From: Glaesserella sp041814905 | GTDB taxonomy: Bacteria; Pseudomonadota; Gammaproteobacteria; Enterobacterales; Pasteurellaceae | NCBI RefSeq assembly: GCF_041814905.1 | Contig: NZ_JBGXYA010000021.1 | Location: 1 to 64,000 of the forward strand | Direction of reading: 5' to 3' | DNA: 64,000 bases | Part shown: positions 1 to 7,677 of the stretch, piece after piece | How positions within the stretch are numbered: the first letter of the stretch is position 1 | Layout of the letters: every line of letters begins with the position of its first letter | Notes under the pieces: model-generated | What the model was told of the DNA's origin: nothing | What the model saw: the letters and a program-made list of their open reading frames with translations, nothing else | Database searches by the model: none | Made by a program: the position numbers and the translations under genes

Positions 1-1
1 C

Positions 2-1162
2 AAACTTAACCGTATTGGCAACTGCCATTACGAATACGACAACGCCGGGCGTTTAACTGAAAAAACCGAATACCGCGACGGCTTCCGCCACAAAACCACT
101 TATTTCCACTGGAACGGCAACAATCAGCTGGAAAGTGTGACCAACGCACAGGGCGAAGTGTGGTACTATAAATACGACGCCCTCGGCAGACGAATTGAAA
201 AAGCCTGCCCTGAACGCCATACGCGAACCGGTTACGTATGGGACGGCGACCAAATCGCTTACCAATACACGGAAAAGCAAGGTAAACGGGAAAGCCACCG
301 CCACAGCGTGTTTAACGGTTGGGAGCTGATAGCCCAACAAGACGGTTACTTCAAACACGACCTGCGCACCAACGAAAAAACCTGGACGGAAGAAACCCAT
401 TACGCGGTCAGTCAGCCAAACGGACAAGTGCTGGCGCTATTTAACCCGCAGGGCAAACGCACCTGGCGCAAACAACCGACCAGCTTGTGGGGATTGCCGT
501 TACTCAATCATTGGGAACGCAAACAAAGCGAGCCGATTAACCCGAATCTGCTGTTTGCGGGGCAATATTATGACGAAGAATCGAACCTAGCGTATAATCG
601 TTTTCGTTATTACGACCCGCAGAGTGGAAACTACCTCACGTCAGACCCAATTGGGCTGAATGGGGGTGAAACGCCTTACGGGTATGTGCATAATCCGATG
701 GGATGGGTGGATCCGTTTGGGTTGGCAAAATGTCCTTCTAAGTATAGTCATTTAACCAGAGAACAACGTCAAGCTAGAATCAATGAATTAGCGGAAGCCA
801 ATGCTCATAGACGATTACAAGAAATGCAAGCACAAAATCCAAGATCACATTTCTTAGATAGGCATGGTGCTCAGACCACATTGCAACAACAGCAAGTGAG
901 AGCTCAAACGGGGCTTAATCCTGAAGGTAGTCAAGGTCGAGTACCTCCAGCAGCAACTAGATTCTTATCTCATAGAGATCAACTGAATGCTATTCAGAGA
1001 GCTCAGACTATTTATAGACAAACTGGTAAACCTGCTCCAAGTGTTCGTTTTACATCAGTTGTTGGTGAAGGCTATAGAGGTACGCAGTATTTTCAAACCC
1101 AACAGGCTAAAGTAGTCTTTAGAGGAAGTGAAAATGATATAATTACTGCATTTCCTGAGTGA
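2..1162 (+). CDS. Rhs-family protein, 3' end with RNase A-like toxin tip (5' end outside window)
   Basis: The reading frame is open from base 2, so the gene starts upstream; a GTG at 137 is only an internal codon. The visible part has YD-type Rhs repeats, then the conserved end of the Rhs core (RFRYYDPQSGNYLTSDPIGL, then a PYGYVHNP segment ending in DPFGLA near base 728). Beyond this the sequence switches to a variable tip of about 143 residues. The tip has an LDRHG motif, a PPAATRF motif and a VVF...ITAFP ending. This pattern recalls the bacterial CdiA-CT RNase A-like toxin family, from memory of that family. Rhs proteins are large polymorphic toxins, often delivered by type VI secretion through VgrG/PAAR partners; none of those is in the window. 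The core is GC-richer than the tip. The Rhs call is firm; the RNase call is tentative. Confidence 0.9.
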   Translation, partial: KLNRIGNCHYEYDNAGRLTEKTEYRDGFRHKTTYFHWNGNNQLESVTNAQGEVWYYKYDALGRRIEKACPERHTRTGYVWDGDQIAYQYTEKQGKRESHRHSVFNGWELIAQQDGYFKHDLRTNEKTWTEETHYAVSQPNGQVLALFNPQGKRTWRKQPTSLWGLPLLNHWERKQSEPINPNLLFAGQYYDEESNLAYNRFRYYDPQSGNYLTSDPIGLNGGETPYGYVHNPMGWVDPFGLAKCPSKYSHLTREQRQARINELAEANAHRRLQEMQAQNPRSHFLDRHGAQTTLQQQQVRAQTGLNPEGSQGRVPPAATRFLSHRDQLNAIQRAQTIYRQTGKPAPSVRFTSVVGEGYRGTQYFQTQQAKVVFRGSENDIITAFPE

Positions 1163-1184
1163 ATTAATTTATTTTGAGGAATAT

Positions 1185-1631
1185 ATGATGTTTAAAATAA
1201 ATATTTTATTAGATGATATTGATGATTATACCAAATATAAGTTTTATAAAATAAAAGAAAGGAATAAGGATTTTAAATTGGAGTATATTATATTGGAAGA
1301 TTTATTCGTTTATTTTGATATAAATGTGGTAGATGATGAGCTCGTAAGTAAATTAGATTGTGGTGAGTTGGATTTTAACAATCAAAGCGACATAAGGATA
1401 ATTTTTGATGAATATATAAAAAATATTTTTTTATCTTTTGGTGCTAAAAGACAAAAATTAATAATTGGCTCTTTGAAAAATCTAGTTCAAGATGGGGATT
1501 TTAATTTTTTATTGCTTGATGAAAATAAAATTTTTTATAATGAGATAAATAATATAGAATTTTTTATTAAAGAGACTATCAATTTACTTGAAAAATATCA
1601 AGAGGAAGATCAAAAATCTGTGACAGATTAA
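1185..1631 (+). CDS. candidate immunity protein for the first Rhs tip
   Basis: This 148-residue, AT-rich, acidic protein has no signal peptide and no motif I recognise. It starts 22 bases after the Rhs stop codon and has a GAGGA ribosome site at 1176-1180. Two adjacent ATG codons (1185 and 1188) are possible starts, and the second is better spaced. A small cytoplasmic protein directly after a polymorphic toxin tip is the classic place for its cognate immunity protein, so the role is inferred from position only. Base composition is much poorer in GC than the Rhs core, as usual for tip-immunity modules. Confidence 0.65.
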   Translation: MMFKINILLDDIDDYTKYKFYKIKERNKDFKLEYIILEDLFVYFDINVVDDELVSKLDCGELDFNNQSDIRIIFDEYIKNIFLSFGAKRQKLIIGSLKNLVQDGDFNFLLLDENKIFYNEINNIEFFIKETINLLEKYQEEDQKSVTD

Positions 1632-1713
1632 ATTTTACGAGATGGCGATTCCCAAACATTTCAAATGCTAAACAATATGCAGAACAAACAAAAGATTTCC
1701 TTCATAACTGACC

Positions 1714-2207
1714 ATTTCAAAGGACTGCCCGCAACAACACCTTAGAATTGAATACCTGTGGGATGGCGACCAGCTTGCCTTTATCCAAACCTTCAAACAG
1801 GGTAAACTCCACAGCCATCGGCACAGTGTGTTCCATGGTTGGCAGTTGATTGCGCAACAGGATTACTACAGCGAATTCACTCAAAACTACTTCGGCAACC
1901 ACACCGAATGGAAGCATGAAACCAGCTATGCCATCACCCAACCGAACGGGCAGGTACTAGCCCTGTTCAACCCACAGGGTAAAAAGGTTTGGGCAAAGGA
2001 AAAAGGCACTCTTTGGGGTTTGTTATTCCCGAATGACTACCGCAAAACCAGCCCACTGGACCCACAACTGCTGTTTTCAGGGCAGTATTATGACGATGAA
2101 AGTGGGTTGGCGTATAACCGCTTCCACTATTACGACCCGCAGAGTGGAAATTACCTGTCCAGCGACCCGATTGGGCTGAATGGGGGTGAAACGCCTTATG
2201 GGTATGT
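1714..2207 (+). repeat. direct repeat copy A of Rhs core (with 4723-5216)
   Basis: The 494 bases at 1714-2207 match 4723-5216 nearly base for base with no length change. Both run from the ISKDCPQQ segment to the PYGYV segment of the core, just before the variable tips. Such a pair can support recombination that deletes or swaps the cassettes between them. Confidence 0.85.
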
Positions 2208-2604
2208 GCATAATCCGATGGGTTCAATAGATCCTTTTGGTTTAACTAGCTATACCCCACCAGGTAAAAAGTCTTCCTATTTTGCAACAAGTAGAAAAGA
2301 AGCTTTGAATAAAGCAAAACGAGATGCAGGTATTCCGAAAACTCAACATCCATATAAAGTTGAGAAAGTTAACCTAAAAGATGGTTATGGAGATTTTGTA
2401 CGAAAAAATAATGGAGAAAAAGTTACAGCTAGACAATATTATTACAAGAATAGTAAAGGTGATGATATTGTTATACAAGAACATAGCTTAGGTCATGCTA
2501 AAGCAGCAGCAGGAAAGGGAAAAGAGCCGCATTTTAATGTGAGACCAATAGATAATCTTGATACTGGTTATTATTTGGGTACATACGGACATTATAATTT
2601 CTAA
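1714..2604 (+). pseudogene. orphan Rhs tip cassette with HNH/Endo VII-type nuclease toxin (EHHH type)
   Basis: Similarity to the Rhs core begins abruptly near 1714, a few codons after an in-frame TAA at 1705, and there is no convincing start codon or ribosome site. The core part (to about 2247) ends in SIDPFGLT. The 118-residue tip has an SRKEAL...KAKRDAGIP segment, then a VIQEHSLGHAK motif, a PHFNVRP motif and a C-terminal GTYGHYNF. This order of E-H, GH, HF and HY residues fits the HNH/Endo VII nuclease toxins called Tox-HNH-EHHH. It is either silent or used after recombination into the full-length gene through the shared core. A GTG at 1828 could start a 258-residue product but lies in the middle of the core. 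Confidence 0.85.
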
Positions 2605-2618
2605 TTATGAGGATACTT

Positions 2619-3005
2619 ATGAAACTACTGGACATTATTGAAAATAATACATTTATAGATAAGTTATACCCATATGATATTAATACTTTTTTTATACCAA
2701 AGATAAATATAAGCACTTTTAACGCAGGACATACAACATTCTTTTTTCATATAAAGGAAAAGCCAGCAATAAAAATTAACAAAAAAGGAGATTGGGGAAA
2801 TGACTACTCAGTAGTTGTTCTAGAATTATCTGCAAATTTAAATGAATTAAACATAACAAATATACGTAATTTTAAATATGAAAAAATACATATAGAGTTC
2901 AAAGATAATATATTACTTCTTACACAAGAAGGGGATAATTTCTCTTTCAACTGTAAAATTGATGGAAAATTTTATTTTCAAGGATTATCTACTTATATGG
3001 AATGA
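2619..3005 (+). CDS. candidate immunity protein for the EHHH nuclease tip
   Basis: An AT-rich gene for about 128 residues, not recognised by family. An ATG at 2607 is in frame, but the ATG at 2619 has GAGG at 2609-2612 six bases before it, so 2619 is preferred. It follows the toxin stop by 14 bases. The protein is mixed charge with many Lys, Asn and Ile and no membrane segment. Position directly after a nuclease tip suggests an immunity protein. A good terminator follows at 3020-3052. Confidence 0.65.
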   Translation: MKLLDIIENNTFIDKLYPYDINTFFIPKINISTFNAGHTTFFFHIKEKPAIKINKKGDWGNDYSVVVLELSANLNELNITNIRNFKYEKIHIEFKDNILLLTQEGDNFSFNCKIDGKFYFQGLSTYME

Positions 3006-3019
3006 TAGTCTCCTCCGAT

Positions 3020-3052
3020 AGCGCAAATATCCACACTTGCGCTTGGTTTTTT
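3020..3052 (+). terminator. rho-independent terminator after the second immunity gene
   Basis: The stem AGCGCAA (3020-3026) pairs with TTGCGCT (3037-3043) and is followed by a run of T to 3052. It ends the second toxin-immunity cassette. A degenerate relative of this flank lies at about 6850-6890 after the fifth cassette. Confidence 0.7.
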
Positions 3053-3082
3053 AACGTTAAAATCCTCTTAACTCACTAAAAT

Positions 3083-3140
3083 ACAAGCGGTCTGTTTTCA
3101 CCTGAAATTTGCAAATTTCCAAGTGAAACTGACCGCTTGT
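3083..3140. repeat. inverted uptake-signal (USS) pair between Rhs cassettes
   Basis: ACAAGCGGT at 3083-3091 faces ACCGCTTGT at 3132-3140, with TCTGTTTTCACC and AAATTTGCAAATTT-type sequence between. The arms can form a hairpin. The next Rhs core fragment starts about 30 bases downstream. The motif is the uptake signal of the Actinobacillus pleuropneumoniae group. Confidence 0.85.
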
Positions 3141-3171
3141 TATTGACACTAACAACGTAACATAACGGTTA

Positions 3172-3801
3172 GATTGGGAACGCAAACAAAGCGAGCCGAT
3201 TAACCCGAATCTGCTCTTTACCGGACAATACCTTGACGACGAAAGCGGCTTGGCGTATAACCGCTTACGCTATTCCGACCTGGAAAGCGGGAATTACCTG
3301 ACCAGCGACCCGATAGGGTTAAATGGGGGTGAAACGCCTTATGGGTATGTGCATAATCCGATGGGATGGGTAGATCCGTTTGGGTTGGCTATTTGTTCCG
3401 CACGCTATGGACGCTATAAGGATTTAAGAAAAATTGGATATTCTGCAAAAGATGCAGCAAGGTTGTCTCGTAGTGCGCCAGATCAACTATTAAAAAATGG
3501 TAAGATCGATTATACAGAACTCCAAGATTGGGCTAGAGTAAATGGATTACAAAATTCTTGGCATCCTAACCCACAAAAATTCCCAACTGGAGGATTTAAA
3601 TATCAAACAGGGCAATATAGTGCTCATGGACATGGAGCCAACCCTACCGCACAAGTTCAATATCCAGGTTCAAATGCAGCCATGGGACCTACGGTTAGTA
3701 TTAAAGGTCCCCAAGGTAATTTGCGCACTGATGGAACTTGGGGAACTTTTAGTTCTGATCCTAATGGTGCACATATTCCACTTATAAATTCACCATTCTA
3801 A
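3172..3801 (+). pseudogene. orphan Rhs tip cassette with unassigned (possibly type 30-like) toxin
   Basis: Core similarity begins at about 3172 (a DWERKQSEP segment corresponding to bases near 510 of the first gene) without a start codon and runs to DPFGLA at 3390. The core copy has diverged (LRYSDLESGN instead of FRYYDPQSGN). The tip of about 136 residues has a SAHGHG motif, then PGSNAAMGPTVSI, an LRTDGTWG segment and a C-terminal AHIPL. This order faintly resembles the polymorphic toxin type 30 family, but I am not sure of the family or activity. A TTG at 3250 is the only early in-frame initiator and has no ribosome site. Confidence 0.8.
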
Positions 3802-3813
3802 ATAGAGGAACAT

Positions 3814-4134
3814 ATGCTAATAGATTTTCTATATAAAAAATTAATAAATTTACCTACTATTATTAATATAAATGATGAGATTTTTTTTATTAATGAGCTT
3901 CAAAAAGCAAATATAGATGACATAAAGATTAATATGGATAAATTTATTTCTATATTAGAGTTATTACAAACTTCACATCAAGAAAATGGGATATTTGAGG
4001 TTACATCTGAAAATGTAGATATTTTTTTTAATTTTGTTTTTTGGATTAAAGAAATTCAGGCTAAAACTGGATTTAATATAGATAAATATACGGACGGCTT
4101 TGATACAAATTTTGATGGAAGCCTAAAAATTTAA
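3814..4134 (+). CDS. candidate immunity protein for the third Rhs tip
   Basis: A 106-residue acidic, AT-rich protein that begins 12 bases after the toxin stop, with GAGGA at 3805-3809 before the ATG. It has no signal peptide or recognised domain. By position it should be the immunity partner of the upstream tip. Confidence 0.6.
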   Translation: MLIDFLYKKLINLPTIININDEIFFINELQKANIDDIKINMDKFISILELLQTSHQENGIFEVTSENVDIFFNFVFWIKEIQAKTGFNIDKYTDGFDTNFDGSLKI

Positions 4135-4154
4135 ATATATTTTTCCTTTAATGG

Positions 4155-4177
4155 TACGAGTGTCTCATTCGTACCCC
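4155..4177. repeat. short palindrome (GGTACGA / TCGTACC)
   Basis: The sequence can fold as GGTACGA with TCGTACC around a GTGTCTCAT loop. It follows the third immunity gene and lacks a T-run. A similar core, ACGAGCGTCTCGTTCG, lies near 62807 between mukF and mukE. Confidence 0.45.
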
Positions 4178-4203
4178 AAAAGTGCTCAATTTACTCCCAA
4201 AAT

Positions 4204-4250
4204 ACAAGCGGTCTGTTTTCACCTGGAATTTGCAAATTTCAAGTTAAAAC
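4204..4250. repeat. half uptake-signal pair truncated by Rhs sequence
   Basis: ACAAGCGGT lies at 4204-4212 with the usual TTTGCAAATTT spacer, but the expected facing ACCGCTTGT is missing. The sequence after AAAAC runs instead straight into Rhs core at about 4252. This looks like a join made inside the uptake-signal hairpin. Confidence 0.65.
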
Positions 4251-4251
4251 T

Positions 4252-5589
4252 AACTTTGCCGAGCTGAATCGTCGTTATCAGTATGACAAAGCACTGAATA
4301 CCACCGCGATTAACGATAAACACGAACAGCTCCGGTTTGTGTTGAATAAAAATAACCAAATTACCGTGGTGCGCAATCAACACGGCGAGCAGGAGCGTTA
4401 TTGATACGACGAATGCGGCTATTTGACTTATCAGGCGCAGGCGGAAAACGGCTTTGTGCGTGACCCGTTCAGCCACGGTTATCATGAGCAACGCATGGTC
4501 GAGCATGCGGATGTTTACCAAACGGGGCATAAGCTTAATCGGATTAACGACCATCACTACACTTATGACAACGCAGGGCGTTTAAGCGAAAGCACACTGA
4601 TTCAGCACGGCTTCCGCCAAAAGACGACCTATTACCGCTGGAACGGCAACAACCAGTTAGAAAGCCTGACTAATGCGCAGGGCGAGGTGTGGTATTACAA
4701 ATACGACGCACTCGGGCGGCGAATTTCAAAGGACTGCCCGCAACAGCACCTTAGAATTGAATACCTGTGGGACGGCGACCAGCTTGCCTTTACCCAAACC
4801 TTCAAACGGGGTAAACTCCACAGCCATCGGCACAGTGTGTTCCACGGTTGGCAGTTGATTGCGCAACAGGATTACTACAGCGAGTTCACTCAAAACCACT
4901 TCGGCAACCACACCGAATGGAAGCATGAAACCAGCTATGCCATCACCCAACCGAACGGGCAGGTGCTAGCCCTATTCAACCCACAGGGTAAAAAGGTTTG
5001 GACAAAGGAAAAAGGCACGCTTTGGGGCTTGTTATTCCCGAATGACTACCGCAAAACCAGCCCACTGGACCCACAACTGCTGTTCTCAGGGCAATATTAT
5101 GACGATGAAAGCGGCTTGGCGTATAACCGCTTCCGCTATTACGACCCGCAGAGTGGAAATTACCTGTCCAGCGATCCGATTGGGCTGAATGGGGGTGAAA
5201 CGCCTTATGGGTATGTATTAAATACATTAGATTGGGGAGACCCATTAGGACTTGCTAATTGTAGGATGCCAGATTGGATGCCAACAAAACGTGGTTATCA
5301 AAGACATCATATAGTTCCTTATTCTTTGAGAAACCATCCGGCATTTAAAAGAACTGGATTAGATATAAATTCTGCTTTAAATTTAATATATCTACCTGTA
5401 GCTAAAGGAATTCATCCAACTAAATCAATTCACAGTGGATGGTCTACAGCACATAAAATATATAACAATAAAGTTGGAAAAATGCTTGATATTGCAGAAA
5501 AGCAGAATTGGGGAGCAGACAAGATCTTAGAACAAATTAGAGAAATAAGAAAAGGATTAAATACTGGTACAATAGGAGATTTAATTTAA
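4252..5589 (+). pseudogene. orphan Rhs tip cassette with AHH-type HNH nuclease toxin and an internal stop
   Basis: Rhs core is readable in one frame from about 4252 (a NRRYQYDKAL segment) but is broken by TGA at 4402-4404. After the stop the core is intact for about 850 bases (it includes EYLWDGDQLAF and FRYYDPQSGN) and ends in a diverged DWGDPLGLA at 5256. The 110-residue tip has a GYQRHHIVP motif, an INSALNLIYLP segment and an HSGWSTAHKIYN segment. This matches the AHH family of HNH/Endo VII nuclease toxins. There is no real start; a TTG at 4423 would follow the stop. The stop codon TAA overlaps the next gene's ATG (TAATG). Confidence 0.85.
4723..5216 (+). repeat. direct repeat copy B of Rhs core (with 1714-2207)
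   Basis: This is the second copy of the 494-base block. The two copies diverge sharply after the GGTATGT shared at 2201-2207 and 5210-5216, which marks the core/tip border. Confidence 0.85.
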
Positions 5590-6071
5590 TGCTTTATGAA
5601 ATCGAAATGAAAACTAAATATGGTGATGGTTATTTATCAATTAAAAGTGATAGAAGCAATAACTATGAAATTGATCCTGAATATCCAAATTTATACAAGG
5701 CTATTGGAAGAACTGATGTTTTAAGAAATTTAAATGGTCATTTTCTTTTTTCCAAAAAATTGAAGGAGATTCTATCTCATAATAGTGCATTTGAGTTTAG
5801 TAGTGTAAATATATTTTATAAAGAGGAATTAATTTCTGGTGACTATTATTTAGTAAAAATATTAAATAAAATAGAATTAATTGATTATGAAAATAGCACT
5901 ATTAATGGTAATCCATTCTTTGATACAGTTGTTTTTAAACTCAATAACATTGCATCTAATGATCTTGTTGTTATGGATAAAGATAATGAGTGCTATATTT
6001 ATTACACAGATAAGTTTCATGATCTTGTTATATCTAATAATATTGATATAGATTTAATAGAAGTGTTATAA
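5589..6071 (+). CDS. candidate immunity protein for the AHH nuclease tip
   Basis: A 160-residue AT-rich acidic protein whose ATG overlaps the toxin stop by one base (TAATG). This suggests translational coupling, which is common for toxin-immunity pairs. No domain is recognised and no signal peptide is seen. The immunity role is inferred from position. Confidence 0.65.
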   Translation: MLYEIEMKTKYGDGYLSIKSDRSNNYEIDPEYPNLYKAIGRTDVLRNLNGHFLFSKKLKEILSHNSAFEFSSVNIFYKEELISGDYYLVKILNKIELIDYENSTINGNPFFDTVVFKLNNIASNDLVVMDKDNECYIYYTDKFHDLVISNNIDIDLIEVL

Positions 6072-6128
6072 GCATAAATATTCAAATAAAGTATAGACGG
6101 AAATAGTTATATTTTATTCCAAAAACTA

Positions 6129-6186
6129 ACAAGCGGTACGTTTCTTAAAGAAATTTGCAAAATTTTTGTTGAAACTGACCGCTTAT
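6129..6186. repeat. imperfect inverted uptake-signal pair
   Basis: ACAAGCGGT at 6129-6137 faces a degenerate ACCGCTTAT at 6178-6186, with TTTGCAAAATTT between them. It again lies between an immunity gene and the next Rhs fragment. Confidence 0.75.
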
Positions 6187-6205
6187 TTTTATGACACAGC
6201 CAGCA

Positions 6206-6848
6206 CCACAGCGTGTTTAACGGTTGGGAATTGATTGCCCAACAAGACGGTTACTTCAAACACGACCTGCGCACCAACGAAAAAACGTGGACGGAAGAAA
6301 CCCATTACGCGGTCAGCCAGCCAAACGGACAAGTGCTTGCGCTATTTAACCCGCAGGGCAAACCAAAGTCTCTTGCATACAACTATTCACCTTTTTATAA
6401 AGAATTAAGCGGCTCTTCTTTAGATATTTTGAAAAGTGGACTTCCTAAGAAACTTGATAATAATTACATATATTTCGGTGATAAATTTATTCAAAAGATA
6501 GAGAGATATGGGAAAACAGGTAAGCTAGCAGGAATCGACTACATCATTGAAAAGAAGGACAAAAGAAAAATTATTTCCGTTGATAATTTTAATGATATAG
6601 AAAAATATATTAAAGTATTATTTAACAATGGAGTTCCAACAGAAAGTTATAAAATAGATGATTGTGAAAATGGTTCTGCGACCATATATATATACAATAA
6701 AGAAAAAATATCTAAATCGCTATCTTTTTCCATGATTGATGGGCTTTCAATTAAAAATGAAACAATATATAACTATGATAAAGATGGCGTTCTAGATAAT
6801 ATACTTTCAATAGTAAATGGTCACCAAGGAATTATATATCAGAAATAA
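6206..6848 (+). pseudogene. Rhs core fragment fused to an unrelated AT-rich coding sequence
   Basis: Bases 6206-6363 match 301-458 of the first Rhs gene without length change (segment from SVFNGWELIAQQ to FNPQGK). At 6364 the frame passes directly into about 160 unrelated residues (beginning PKSLAYNYSPF) with no Rhs core end, no DPxGL motif and no classic tip boundary. The unrelated part is Lys/Asp/Ile-rich, like the immunity genes here. It may be the remains of an immunity or other gene joined by deletion. A GTG at 6213 would give a 211-residue product, but no ribosome site is evident. I do not recognise the C-terminal part. Confidence 0.7.
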
Positions 6849-6917
6849 TCCCACTATAGCGTAATCACCCTCTCTCGTACTCGGTTTTCTAAAGAAATCC
6901 TCTTCACTCACTAAAAT

Positions 6918-6975
6918 ACAAGCGATCTGTTTTCACCTGAAATTTGCAAATTTTCAAGTGAAATTGACCGCTTGT
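6918..6975. repeat. imperfect inverted uptake-signal pair after the last Rhs fragment
   Basis: A degenerate ACAAGCGAT (6918-6926) faces ACCGCTTGT (6967-6975). The left flank (CTCACTAAAATACAAGCG) is the same as at 3071-3090, so the second and fifth cassettes share a 3' flank. Confidence 0.8.
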
Positions 6976-7004
6976 TATACTTTTTAAAATTTATTGTAGT
7001 CAGT

Positions 7005-7047
7005 AAAAAACGCACTAAGCATTGATATTAATCCTTAGTGCGTTTTT
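7005..7047. terminator. bidirectional terminator
   Basis: The stem CGCACTAAG (7011-7019) pairs with CTTAGTGCG (about 7034-7042). It is preceded by an A-run and followed by a T-run, so it can work for the Rhs side and for the minus-strand gene at 7082. Confidence 0.75.
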
Positions 7048-7081
7048 GATATAAATTATTTTAGCTTGTCATTTAAGACAA

Positions 7082-7354
7082 TTAATCTTTTTTCTCGAAG
7101 GTATAAGCAAAAATCATAAATGAAAGCCAAGCAATAAGACCGCCGCCAATACTGGTTACTTGAGTTGAACCGGTTACGGCGAAAAGAATCGTTGTTACAA
7201 TAAGTAAAACAGCGACAGCAACCCCGATACCTTTAGCTAAATTTAGCTTAGGTGAAATAGCTTTTTGACAATGAGGGCAAGTGGTTAAGTTTCTTGCATT
7301 AAGTAAAGATAAAACCGGAAGCTTTTTTTGGCAGTGCGGGCAAGTTGGGAGCAT
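7082..7354 (-). CDS. small membrane protein with two CxxC zinc-ribbon motifs
   Basis: A 90-residue protein with two CPHC motifs at about residues 5-8 and 26-29, which probably bind one zinc. Two hydrophobic segments follow (about residues 43-62 and 69-85), ending in a short KKD tail. It is probably an inner-membrane protein with a cytoplasmic zinc ribbon. I do not know its function. It stands alone on the minus strand, divergent from xseA. Confidence 0.75.
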   Translation of the reverse strand: MLPTCPHCQKKLPVLSLLNARNLTTCPHCQKAISPKLNLAKGIGVAVAVLLIVTTILFAVTGSTQVTSIGGGLIAWLSFMIFAYTFEKKD

Positions 7355-7677
7355 GATTTTTCCTTATATATTAATAAATGGATAAAGGGAAATAATTAAT
7401 TTTAACGAATAGGTCAAAATTAAATATCGTAAAATATACATTAAGTATAACAAAAACAAATAAATAAGCAATGCACAATAAGTTTAGCAAATAATTTAGC
7501 TAATGATGTGACGAAATATCGTGCAAATATTTTTAGACTTATTTTTTCAAAAACAGATTCTGCGTGTTTTGATGAAACAGGAGGCAGATTAATCCGTTTA
7601 TGCTATCATTAACCCATTCTACCAACATTCAAACTTTCTTATTGAACAGGTTGTTACCACATTCACGAGTTAACCTT

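Noticed and set aside
1714..5216. Long direct repeats as a transposon or insertion sequence
   Set aside because: No transposase, no terminal inverted repeats and no target duplications are visible; the repeat is Rhs core coding sequence.
1717..5245. Minus-strand frames repeated at 1717, 1967, 4726 and 4976
   Set aside because: They are antisense shadows of the duplicated Rhs core and recur only because the core is repeated.
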